DNA from: Limosilactobacillus panis DSM 6035
GTDB taxonomy: Bacteria; Bacillota; Bacilli; Lactobacillales; Lactobacillaceae
Assembly (NCBI RefSeq): GCF_001435935.1
Contig: NZ_AZGM01000128.1
Span: forward strand, 1 to 45,579
Length of the DNA: 45,579 nt
Direction: 5' to 3'
The notes beneath the pieces were generated by a model, which was given only the letters and a program-made list of their open reading frames with translations, searched no databases and had not been told where the DNA came from. Every line of letters starts with the position of its first letter. The first letter of the stretch is position 1. Made by a program: the position numbers and the translations under genes. Positions 1-8,088 of the stretch are shown piece after piece.

Positions 1-45
1 GAAATCCGAAAATTTCATCTAACTCCATTAATTATTTGGGACTTA

Positions 46-212
46 TGTCACAGCCCTCTTTTCTATCTCCGAATGTTACACAGTAATCGCGGAAAAAAAG
101 CGCGCTCCTAGTGTCTAGTTACGGACAATCGCCGGCCCGTTCCGTGCCAACAATCGCCCTATACTAGCCATACGGAGCGCTCTGATGCTTTTTTCCCAGC
201 TTCTTTTTTTAC
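46..212 (-). repeat. Dispersed intergenic repeat, copy A
   Basis: Read on the minus strand this matches copy C (5839-6043) almost base for base over its first ~100 bases, including the core CTCCGTATGGCTAGTATAGG. It lacks the terminal hairpin half of copy C and has a shorter middle. It lies upstream of brnQ, inverted relative to copy B on the other side. It is not protein coding. Such elements are typical of small non-autonomous repeats, but I cannot name a family. Confidence 0.8.
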
Positions 213-240
213 TGGTTTTGGGTTAAATTATCGTAAAGGA

Positions 241-1615
241 ATGATAGTAAGTTAAGTTTTAAACGTACCATTATTGCTGCTTCACTAATTTTTGGAATGC
301 TTTTTGGCGCCGGAAATCTAATTTTCCCAGTTCACCTAGGCCAAATAGCCGGAGCGCATTGGTTAAGTGCGAGTAGTGGCTTTCTGATTTCGGGAGTCCT
401 GATTCCACTCATGGCCTTGCTAGCAATTAGCATCACCCGCGCTAACGGAATTTATGACTTGGCACAGCCAATTGGTCGGCGCTATGCATTAATTTTCTTA
501 ATTCTTATCCTTGCAACATTGGGGCCACTATTTGCAACTCCCCGAACAGCAACGGTTCCTTACACTATTGGAATTGCCCCGCACCTGTCAGCAGGTAGTA
601 ATGCTGTGGGGCTGCTAATTTATTCGGCCGCATTCTTTGGGCTGACTTACTACTTCTCAACCCGGCAGGGCCGAATCACGACACTAATTGGTAAGTTGCT
701 TAATCCCCTGTTTCTTCTCCTATTGTTTGCCATTTTTCTCCTTGCTTTTCTGAAGCCACTGGGGAATACGGCGGGCACCGCCATTACAACACCTTACATG
801 CACGCCGCCTTTACAAATGGCTTCTTGCAGGGCTATAACACCATGGATGGCCTCGCTTCATTGGCCTTCGGGATTACCGTTATTACTGCGATAAAATCCT
901 TTGGAATCAAACAGCAGCGTACTATTTCAATTGCCACTGCTAAGAGTGGCCTGCTTGGCCTAGCAGGGATTGGCCTAATCTACCTCAGCTTGACCTGGTT
1001 GGGTGCTACTAGCTTGCACCACTTCTCAATGGCCGCTAACGGGGAACCACTTTAGCCCAGATTGCTCACTATTACCTAGGAGCTAGCGGGGACGCCTTGC
1101 TTGCTACTTTAGCAACGATTACCTGTATGACCAGCGCCATGGGGTTAGTAATTGCCTTTGCTCAGGACTTCCATCGGCGCTTCCCGCGGATTTCTTACAA
1201 GTCCTTCCTCCGTTTTAACTGTTTGCTTTCCTTCACCATCGCCAACTTGGGGCTTAACCAAATTATCGCTTGGTCAACACCCGTTTTAATGTTCCTCTAT
1301 CCTCTAGCTATTACCTTAATTATTCTGGGAATAACATCACCATTCTTTAATAACGATCCACTGGTTTATCGGTTCACCACTGGCTTTACACTAATCCCCG
1401 CCTTCTTTGATATGCTTAACGCCTTTCCTGCACCAATCCATAACTGGTCCCTCACCCAAGGCCTTTTAGCCTTTGCCCAACACTACTTCCCATTTTTTGA
1501 CGACGGATTTGGCTGGCTTAGTTTTGGCATCATTGGTCTCCTATTCGGGTTAGCTAGTCAATTTTTCATCCAGTATAAAACCGATGATAGTTCACAAGAG
1601 GAGGTGGAAAAGTAA
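241..1615 (+). pseudogene. brnQ: Branched-chain amino acid uptake protein BrnQ, frameshifted
   Basis: Two open segments (297-1055 and 1097-1615) together make one ~457-residue BrnQ-type Na+/H+-coupled Leu/Ile/Val permease, the normal family length. The diagnostic GMLFGAGNLIFP segment is near the N terminus and about 12 hydrophobic stretches follow. Two lesions are visible. The ATG at 241, placed just behind AAAGGA, runs into a stop after four codons; removing two bases (AT) restores Met-Ser-Lys-Leu-Ser-Phe-Lys-Arg in frame with the rest. Near 1041-1044 a run of four G would need a fifth G to give Asn-Gly-Gly-Thr-Thr-Leu-Ala-Gln and rejoin the downstream frame. The gene is thus probably inactive unless these are sequencing errors. 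Repeat copies A and B flank it in inverted orientation. Confidence 0.85.
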
Positions 1616-1637
1616 TTAATCAGACTAGGATGAATTA

Positions 1638-1838
1638 AGAAGCTGGGAAGCATTAGAGTGCGCCTTTGGCTAGTATAGGACAATTGTTGGTACGAATAAT
1701 CAATGGACTTGCTTCGCAGCGCTAGACACTAGGAACATGCTTCGACGCGGAGCTAGCCTCTTTGGTTTTTCCACGATTACTTGTAATATTCGGAGAACTA
1801 AAAGAGGCGGTTGAAAAACTTGCTCCCAGCCTCGCTAT
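1638..1838 (+). repeat. Dispersed intergenic repeat, copy B
   Basis: A diverged copy of the element at 5839-6043 in the same orientation. Shared blocks include GAAGCTGGGAA at the left, GGCTAGTATAGG, a TTCGACGCGGAGC-like block, GGTTTTTCC, an ATTCGGAGA block and CTCCCAGCCTC at the right. The ends (AGCTGGGA and TCCCAGC) are imperfect inverted repeats, so the transcript could fold into one large hairpin. It sits between brnQ and the convergent gshA and fills most of that gap. Confidence 0.75.
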
Positions 1839-1879
1839 CTTTTTTCAAATGTTAGGGGAAATAAGCCTGTCTACGCGTT

Positions 1880-3184
1880 TTAGGTACCCAGTATTTCCCG
1901 CAGAGCTTGCGCCGAGAACATTTTCCCGCCCTTAAACTCCTGGCAGACGTTCACTGCCTTTTGGCTCTGGGACTGAAACTTGATCGCCTGATGAAGGGCA
2001 AATTTTAACAGTGAATCATTATTTACGTGCGCAGCCAACTGGCCCGCAACGGTCTGTCGGGGATCGTCAACCATGGTCCTTAGACGGTCCAATAAATCGT
2101 GAGCCCCTTGCCCGGTCTGGATTACTATCGCAAAGTCACCCAATTGATTTAAGAATGTACTTATCTCTTCTTCAAACTGGCAGTGGTCAAATGGTTGCTC
2201 TAACGCTACCCGTTCATTTCGATCATTGCTCTTTGCTAACGAAAACACCCCTTCTTCCATCATCAGAAAATAAGCCATCATTAAGTAAAGGAGGTCAACA
2301 GCATCATTATCAATTCCCGTACTGGACCACGGGTTTAGATCTAGCATCCGCAACTCGATATACTGAGTGCCTTCCGTCGGTAATTGGGCCACACTGGCTG
2401 GGCCTTTTAGACGAACCGGGGAATGAAAATCGTGTTCTGCCAGTAACTCCCCAGTGGTAAGACCATGTTTTATCCGCCGGGCGTAACGGTCGGTATCAGT
2501 GAAGTCACCATCATATTTGGTTCCAAAGCCATGCTTGCTCTGCCGAATACTGCGCACCAGGTGATGTGGTTTTTGGTTGGGCAAAAAGTAGTTGCCCTCG
2601 GCCAGTGGACTAGCACCGTACAAATACGTTAATAAAAACCGGTACTTCAAGAAACCCTGGGCAACTTTGATGTACAGTTGGTTTCTTTCTTCGACACCCG
2701 ACGTCAATTTGTTCAAAAGCAAAGGATTAATACTAATGTTAACGTGGACTCCACATGGCGTTGCTTCCTGGAGGCGGTGGCGCTTTAGCCACTCATCAGA
2801 ATACTTTTTCTTCTCCAGCGTTGTCCGGGCAATATTAATATTACTGTGGTCAACCGGTAGTTTAGGCGGCATTGACAACGGCCATAAATATTCGCCTTCC
2901 GCGAGTCCCTTGCGTAAGATATTACTGATCTGCTCAAGAAAACGCAGGGCTTGTTCCGGTGATTGGGCTACCGGCGTCGCAATCTCCGTCATCGTTTCCA
3001 TGAAGTCTGTGGTGATCCATTTATTAGTTCGGGGATCACCAATATTATGCGGATACGGGAACTGGCTAAGGCCGCCATCCGCATTCACTTGCTGGCGTTC
3101 AACCTCTATTCCAATCGGAAAGTTAAAAAGTAAATGTTCCATCTTTTTTGCCAGAACCTGCTCGCCAAAAGTGCTCAGTGCCAT
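1880..3184 (-). CDS. gshA: Glutamate-cysteine ligase (stand-alone GshA type)
   Basis: A 434-residue protein matching the GshA glutamate-cysteine ligase fold, which joins glutamate and cysteine through the gamma-carboxyl using ATP. Visible hallmarks are GIEVER (25-30), TNKWITTDF (53-61), ETMTE (63-67), WPLSMPP (101-107) and CGVHVNIS (144-151), the same blocks as in the E. coli enzyme (~518 residues). There is no C-terminal ATP-grasp glutathione synthetase domain, so this is not the fused GshAB type and would yield gamma-glutamylcysteine or gamma-glutamyl dipeptides rather than glutathione alone. AAAGGAGG stands before ATG. It is monocistronic: a hairpin lies upstream at 3333-3380 and it converges on repeat copy B. 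Function is inferred from motifs; substrate range is not visible. Confidence 0.88.
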   Translation of the reverse strand: MALSTFGEQVLAKKMEHLLFNFPIGIEVERQQVNADGGLSQFPYPHNIGDPRTNKWITTDFMETMTEIATPVAQSPEQALRFLEQISNILRKGLAEGEYLWPLSMPPKLPVDHSNINIARTTLEKKKYSDEWLKRHRLQEATPCGVHVNISINPLLLNKLTSGVEERNQLYIKVAQGFLKYRFLLTYLYGASPLAEGNYFLPNQKPHHLVRSIRQSKHGFGTKYDGDFTDTDRYARRIKHGLTTGELLAEHDFHSPVRLKGPASVAQLPTEGTQYIELRMLDLNPWSSTGIDNDAVDLLYLMMAYFLMMEEGVFSLAKSNDRNERVALEQPFDHCQFEEEISTFLNQLGDFAIVIQTGQGAHDLLDRLRTMVDDPRQTVAGQLAAHVNNDSLLKFALHQAIKFQSQSQKAVNVCQEFKGGKMFSAQALREILGT

Positions 3185-3332
3185 AATAAATAACCTCCTT
3201 TAAAGGGGATTAAGTGGTTAACGTAGCGTCTTTAGTGCAACCATTTTATCATGACCAGTTGCAGGAAAATAGAACGATGACATCGACTTATTGGTATTTT
3301 TAGTGTTTCTTCTTAAAAAGTTAATAAATTAG

Positions 3333-3380
3333 AAAGGACTGTTAACGACGCTGGGAATTGCGCACCATTAACAGTCCTTT
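3333..3380 (-). terminator. Rho-independent-like terminator
   Basis: A perfect 13-bp inverted repeat, AAAGGACTGTTAA and TTAACAGTCCTTT, separated by 22 bases. Read on the minus strand it follows the stop of the MDR gene (3423) and is trailed by a T-rich tract (TTTCTAATTT). It separates that gene from gshA. Confidence 0.75.
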
Positions 3381-3422
3381 ATAGTAATGCTGGTTAACGA
3401 ATGGGAAAACTAGAGCAAGGCG

Positions 3423-4409
3423 TTAATTAACTTTAACCACAATCTTGCCGACCACCCGGTGGTCCTTGATTATCTGCAGGCCTTCCTTAATTTGGTTAAA
3501 CGGCAATACCTTCTCAATTAGCGGTTTAACTTTCCCACTAGCAACTAGTTTCAGCATTTCTGCATTCATCCTCCCTAGGTCCGCCTGTTGGTTAGGGTTG
3601 TGGCTAAGGTGGGCCCCACCGAGGTTAACAACGTCTACGCTTAACCCCCGGTCAAACAGCGGGACACTAGTAATATCTGGAACGTCCACAATCGTTACGA
3701 GAGTCCCATTGTAGGCAAGGCGACGGAGGTCCTTTTCGGCCTCACTCTTTCCCACCGCATCGATGATTAGATCAACCCCACGGCCCGCGGTCAGCTGGTT
3801 AAGGCGCTCATCAACATCTTCTTTGCGATAATCAATGATTGCAGCAGGGTGGAGCTGCTGGACATACTTGATCTTTCCAGTGGAAACCGTCGTGAAGACC
3901 CTGAAGCCGTGCAACTTGGCTAATTGAATGGCGATACTGCCGACACCGCCAGCACCAGCATGAACCAGCACTGTCTGTATATTTGTCAGGTTTGGCTTGC
4001 GTTCTACCGCCGTATACGCGGTCAAAGCACCACAAAGGAGACTAGCAGCCGTTTCATAATCGACCTTATCTGGAATCCGGGCCAGCTGGTAGGTCGGTAC
4101 GGCAACGAATTCGGCAAAGCAACCGTTCTTCGTTAGGTCACCATGACCAGAGACCCGGTCGCCAACCTGCCAGTTAGTGACGGCAGCCCCAACCGCGACG
4201 ATTTCTCCGGCAACGTCTAAGCCAAGGGTGTGGGGAAAACTCCAGGAGGGTACACCACCCTCAACAACCTTGTAGTCGACCGGGTTAAGCCCGACCGCGT
4301 GAACCTTGACCAGAACTTCATTGGCCGCAGGGGTTGGCTTTTCAACATCGGTAATTTGTAAGCTACTAATTGTTTGATCACTTTGACTAGCAACAACAAG
4401 GGCTTTCAT
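3423..4409 (-). CDS. Zinc-independent MDR oxidoreductase (quinone reductase-like)
   Basis: A 328-residue medium-chain dehydrogenase/reductase of the quinone oxidoreductase branch. The N-terminal GroES-like domain carries GLDVAGEIVAVG and the Rossmann domain carries HAGAGGVGSIAIQLAK (about 150-165), the NAD(P)H-binding glycine motif. The clustered structural-zinc cysteines of true zinc alcohol dehydrogenases are absent, so NADPH-dependent reduction of quinones or enones is the likely activity. I chose the ATG at 4409 rather than the longer frame to 4469 because AAGGAGAG lies at the right distance and MKALVV is the usual family start. It is divergent from the membrane protein gene at 4534 and ends at the hairpin 3333-3380. 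Confidence 0.85.
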   Translation of the reverse strand: MKALVVASQSDQTISSLQITDVEKPTPAANEVLVKVHAVGLNPVDYKVVEGGVPSWSFPHTLGLDVAGEIVAVGAAVTNWQVGDRVSGHGDLTKNGCFAEFVAVPTYQLARIPDKVDYETAASLLCGALTAYTAVERKPNLTNIQTVLVHAGAGGVGSIAIQLAKLHGFRVFTTVSTGKIKYVQQLHPAAIIDYRKEDVDERLNQLTAGRGVDLIIDAVGKSEAEKDLRRLAYNGTLVTIVDVPDITSVPLFDRGLSVDVVNLGGAHLSHNPNQQADLGRMNAEMLKLVASGKVKPLIEKVLPFNQIKEGLQIIKDHRVVGKIVVKVN

Positions 4410-4533
4410 ATGCGGTCTCTCCTTACTTATTATTAGCCCTAGTATACCAGTCCTGCTTGATAAAAACACTCGTGGTGGTTGAATCTATGGTATATTAGCC
4501 TGGTACCTAATCCTATTCCAAAGGAGGATCAGC

Positions 4534-5835
4534 TTGAACTTTCTCGTCGTCAATATGGAGGCCTTAACCCTCGGCAGTATCGTCCTCCCTAACATTTTCT
4601 TCATGTTTTACTTCATTCAAAGTGGGCGAACGACCGCGGCGGCCCTGCCCGTTATCTTCTTTTATGTCATGGCCAAAACCGTCCCCTTTGCAATTCGTTC
4701 GTTTGGTAAGGTCCAGAACCCGTATAAGATTTTGGCCGCCAGTATCGGTTTAACCCTCCTCGGCACCGGTCTGGCCCTCTACCAACCAATAATTTCTGAA
4801 GCCGCTACCCTCATTGGGATTGGAATTGGCTGCCTCAAACCTGCTTACCAACAGCTAAAGGATGAGTACCGTGCCCAGGGAGAGTGGCATTACCCCAAAG
4901 CCGCCCTTTACGGCATCCTCTACCTGTTGTTTGCTCTCGTCCTAGGGGTGGCCCTCACGAAAATCTCCCTGCTGGCCTTCCTGGGTGAAATAATCCTGAT
5001 GGTCCTGCTTGGTGGGGCCCTCACTAGCAAACTGCCGAACCCCTGGCCAAGTACCCCAACCTTTACCGGACCCCTTAGTTGGCGGCCGTTAATCGCCACC
5101 TTACTGGTATTTAGCATGGGACTGGGCGCCCGCGGCTTAAAGCAAACGGGGAGTGCACTTTTGCTTTTCCTTACCCTGGGGATGTGGCTAGTAATGCTGG
5201 TCGGCTTTAGCCGGCTCCAACACCTGGTCAAGTCATCTCGCCTCTGGACCTTTTGGACTGGCGCCACGACTAACTTTCTGTTAATCTACAGTTTGTTTTA
5301 CTTTGATACCCTAGATAAGATGCCCCTGCTGTTTACCGCCTACGGACTATTTATCCTGGCAACAATCGGTGGCCTTCTCTTGAGTCCGCAGTTAAAAAAG
5401 ACGTCCTACTGGTGGTTTGCCTTTCCAGGGGCCACACTGGGCCTGATCCTGTCACTGCTGCCTACCGACTGGTACTACCTAGCCGGTTTATTCATTGCTT
5501 GTCTGTTCTGCAGCACAATCAACGCCTTCATCTGGCCCTTTTACAAGCAAGATGCTACAATCCCACCGCTTAATACCCGCTTTGTGCGGCAGAACTTCAA
5601 TATCTTAGGCACGGTTGCTTCCCAGGTGACCCTGATTAGTCTCCTAATTATTACCAACTTCCTATTTAATCTTCACGGTCGGCAGATTCTCCATGCCTAC
5701 TACGCCCACGTCCCCGACCAGGGACTTAGCCAGCCACTCTGGATAACCAGGTTAGTTTGCGTAATTTTGCTGGTAATTGTCGCGGCCATCTTGATTAGGC
5801 GCAAGCTACCCCGCATTTTTAATAAAAGTGAATAG
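4534..5835 (+). CDS. Polytopic membrane protein, MFS-like
   Basis: A 433-residue, strongly hydrophobic protein with about 12 predicted membrane segments, organised as two halves around a short cytoplasmic link near 160-185, as in major facilitator transporters. There is no signature motif that tells the substrate. The start is a TTG six bases after AAAGGAGG; the next in-frame ATG (codon 8) has no comparable ribosome site. The short basic tail (RRKLPRIFNKSE) ends in the repeat at 5839. It is divergent from the quinone reductase-like gene, but no functional link can be read from that. I do not recognise the family beyond its general architecture. Confidence 0.7.
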   Translation: MNFLVVNMEALTLGSIVLPNIFFMFYFIQSGRTTAAALPVIFFYVMAKTVPFAIRSFGKVQNPYKILAASIGLTLLGTGLALYQPIISEAATLIGIGIGCLKPAYQQLKDEYRAQGEWHYPKAALYGILYLLFALVLGVALTKISLLAFLGEIILMVLLGGALTSKLPNPWPSTPTFTGPLSWRPLIATLLVFSMGLGARGLKQTGSALLLFLTLGMWLVMLVGFSRLQHLVKSSRLWTFWTGATTNFLLIYSLFYFDTLDKMPLLFTAYGLFILATIGGLLLSPQLKKTSYWWFAFPGATLGLILSLLPTDWYYLAGLFIACLFCSTINAFIWPFYKQDATIPPLNTRFVRQNFNILGTVASQVTLISLLIITNFLFNLHGRQILHAYYAHVPDQGLSQPLWITRLVCVILLVIVAAILIRRKLPRIFNKSE

Positions 5836-5838
5836 CGA

Positions 5839-6043
5839 AAAAGAAGCTGGGAAAAAAGCATCAGAGCGCTCCGTATGGCTAGTATAGGGCGATCGTTGGC
5901 ACGGAACGGGCCGGCGATTGTCCGTACTAGGAGCGCGCTTCGAAGCGGAGCAAGCCTATTGGTTTTTCCGCGATTACTGTGTAACATTCGGAGATAGAAA
6001 AGAGGCTGCCGAGAAAACAAAGTTTTCTCCCAGCCTCTTCGCT
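5839..6043 (+). repeat. Dispersed intergenic repeat, copy C, with terminal hairpin
   Basis: The most complete copy of the element also seen at 46-212 (inverted) and 1638-1838. It begins GAAGCTGGGAAAAAAG and ends TTTTCTCCCAGCCTCTTC, so its ends are imperfect inverted repeats. It fills the gap between two convergent genes. Confidence 0.8.
6000..6039. terminator. Bidirectional hairpin at the end of repeat copy C
   Basis: AAGAGGCTG-CC-GAGAAAAC, loop AAA, GTTTTCTC-C-CAGCCTCTT: a 17-bp stem with a small bulge, flanked by A-rich and T-rich sequence. It lies between the convergent ends of the MFS-like gene and the GH42 gene and could stop transcription from both sides. Confidence 0.7.
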
Positions 6044-6064
6044 ATTATTTAATTCTATAGGGGA

Positions 6065-8074
6065 TTATGACTGAAGGATTTCCACATCCCAGCCCTTTAA
6101 GGTTGGTTGGGCGACTCGTCCAGTCAAAAGGTCATGGTAGCCCCGGAACTTCATCGGTAACTCCTGGGAGCCATTACTCATGTTCAAAACAAAGTAGAGC
6201 TCCTGACCATCCGTGGTTACCCGCTTTGTGACTTCCAGTGGAGTGGCCTGATCGACCAATGGCTTAACCCCACTGAACTTGATTACCCGGTCAATGACCT
6301 TCTTAAGGCCGTCGTGTTCCAGACGGCTGCCAACGTACCAGGCATTCCCCTTACCATACTTATTTTCTGTAACGGCAGGGACTCCAGCATAAAACTCGTT
6401 GGCGTAGGTAGCAATTGCCTGGGCACCCTCCAGGTGAATCAAATCACACATTAGGTGAGCAGCATACTCTTGGTCACCAATACTGATATTAGTGCGGTGC
6501 CCTGGAACAACGGCATCGCTTTCTTCAACCCATATTCCGGTAACATCCTTCAGCGGTCCAGGATAACCACCGGTGTATACATTATCAGAGGGCCCAACTA
6601 TCCCTGACATGAAGCTAGTTACGAAGTTGCCACCAGCCTTAACGTAACGGTCAATCTTTTCGCCTAGTCCTGGTTTGACCATGTACAAAACGGGGGCAAC
6701 AATCAGGTCATATTGGCTGAAGTCGTCATCAACACTGATTACGTCCGTCGGGATGTTTTGCTCATAGAATTGCCGGTAATAATCCAAGATAATTGGCACA
6801 TAACGGAGGTCCTGAGTAATCCCGTCGACGTATTCAAGCGCCCAGAAGTTACTCCAGTCAAAGACAATGCCGACTTTGGCCGTCGTCTTAGCACCCTTGA
6901 TGACTGGGCCCACCTTATTCAGGTCATGACCCAGCCGGGCAACTTCCTTAAATGCCCGGGTGTCAGTTCGACCGGAATGGGCAATCACGGCACTGTGGAA
7001 CTTTTCCGAACCGCCGATTGCCTGCTTCAACTGGAAGTACTGGACCGTATCCGCACCGTGGGCCACAGCCTGCAGTTCCGTTGCCCGGACCTGGCCCGGC
7101 CGCTTTAAGGGACTATATGGTTGCCAGTTAACCTGGGCCGGCGTTGATTCCATCAGCATAAACGGCTGGTGCTTTAGCGTCCGCATCAGGTCATAAAGAA
7201 ATGCCGGGTGGTAAGTTGGCATGTCATAGGCGGGATAACTGTCGTAGGAAATAATGTCTTGGCCCTTTGCCCATTTCTGGTAGTCAACCATCTTGTTCGG
7301 CAGACTATGGAAGTTAGTCGTGACTGGAGCATCTGGTGAGTACTTCTCGATGACCCGCTTTTCTAGCTTAAACAGGTTAAGCATGGCGTCCGATTGGAAG
7401 CGAAGGTAGTCGATTGAAAGCCCAGCCACAATTGTCTCTATGCCTTCTGGGCCCCAGGCATCACCAAGTTCATTGGGGACAACAATTTCATCCCAGTCAT
7501 AGATGGTGTGGCTCCACACGTTCATGTTCCAGGCCTTGTTGAGCTTATCAGGGGTCTGGTAGCGGTCCTTTAGCCATTTACGGAAGGCCGCTGCACAGTT
7601 GTCACAGTAGCAATTACCGCCATACTCATTGTTGACGTGCCAGGCAACGATGTGGGGGTTGTCATGGTAACGTTCAGCTAGGTGCGCAACCAGGTCGCTA
7701 GCGAGGCGCTGGTAGTCTTTGCTGCTTGGACAGAAGTTGTGGCGTTGCCCAAAGACATGCCGTCGTCCTTGGTAATCGACCCGGGCGACTTCTGGATACT
7801 TCTTAAACATCCATGCCGGCATGGCCGCCGTCGACGTGGCCATTACAATATTAAAGTTGGCCCTGGATAAGTTATCGACAATCTTATCAAGCATTGTAAA
7901 GTCGTACTGTCCTTCTTGAGGTTCCAAGAGGGCCCAGGAAAAGACGTTAACCGTTGCTGAGTTGATATCGGCCTGCTTAAAGACCTGGATATCCTTTGAC
8001 CAGGTTTCTGCTGGCCATTGTTCTGGGTTGTAGTCACCACCGTAGAGGAAACGTGGTAGTTCTTTTTTCTTCAT
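6065..8074 (-). CDS. Beta-galactosidase, glycoside hydrolase family 42
   Basis: A 669-residue GH42 enzyme, which cleaves terminal beta-galactosides such as lactose or galacto-oligosaccharides in the cytoplasm. The N-terminal TIM barrel begins FLYGGDYNPEQW. The acid/base glutamate is E150 in HVNNEYGG and the nucleophile is E309 in LMESTPAQVNW. Cysteines C115, C155, C157 and C160 make up the metal-binding cluster seen in many GH42 proteins. The length is normal. It lies 14 bases downstream of lacS with its own AGAAAGG site, so the two form an operon transcribed from the promoter near 10070-10098. No signal peptide is present. GH42 members differ in substrate, so lactose is inferred from the neighbour. 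Confidence 0.93.
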   Translation of the reverse strand: MKKKELPRFLYGGDYNPEQWPAETWSKDIQVFKQADINSATVNVFSWALLEPQEGQYDFTMLDKIVDNLSRANFNIVMATSTAAMPAWMFKKYPEVARVDYQGRRHVFGQRHNFCPSSKDYQRLASDLVAHLAERYHDNPHIVAWHVNNEYGGNCYCDNCAAAFRKWLKDRYQTPDKLNKAWNMNVWSHTIYDWDEIVVPNELGDAWGPEGIETIVAGLSIDYLRFQSDAMLNLFKLEKRVIEKYSPDAPVTTNFHSLPNKMVDYQKWAKGQDIISYDSYPAYDMPTYHPAFLYDLMRTLKHQPFMLMESTPAQVNWQPYSPLKRPGQVRATELQAVAHGADTVQYFQLKQAIGGSEKFHSAVIAHSGRTDTRAFKEVARLGHDLNKVGPVIKGAKTTAKVGIVFDWSNFWALEYVDGITQDLRYVPIILDYYRQFYEQNIPTDVISVDDDFSQYDLIVAPVLYMVKPGLGEKIDRYVKAGGNFVTSFMSGIVGPSDNVYTGGYPGPLKDVTGIWVEESDAVVPGHRTNISIGDQEYAAHLMCDLIHLEGAQAIATYANEFYAGVPAVTENKYGKGNAWYVGSRLEHDGLKKVIDRVIKFSGVKPLVDQATPLEVTKRVTTDGQELYFVLNMSNGSQELPMKFRGYHDLLTGRVAQPTLKGWDVEILQS

Positions 8075-8088
8075 AAATAAGTACCTTT

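Noticed and set aside
2011-2460. 149-codon open frame on the plus strand
   Set aside because: It lies wholly within gshA on the opposite strand, has no ribosome site and shows no domain pattern.
2592-3203. 203-codon open frame on the plus strand
   Set aside because: Antisense shadow of the gshA 5' half, low-complexity basic and tryptophan-rich composition.
4217-4399. 60-codon minus-strand frame
   Set aside because: Alternative frame within the quinone reductase-like gene, without a start signal.
6713-7108. 131-codon open frame on the plus strand
   Set aside because: Antisense to the GH42 gene, whose catalytic motifs fix the coding strand.
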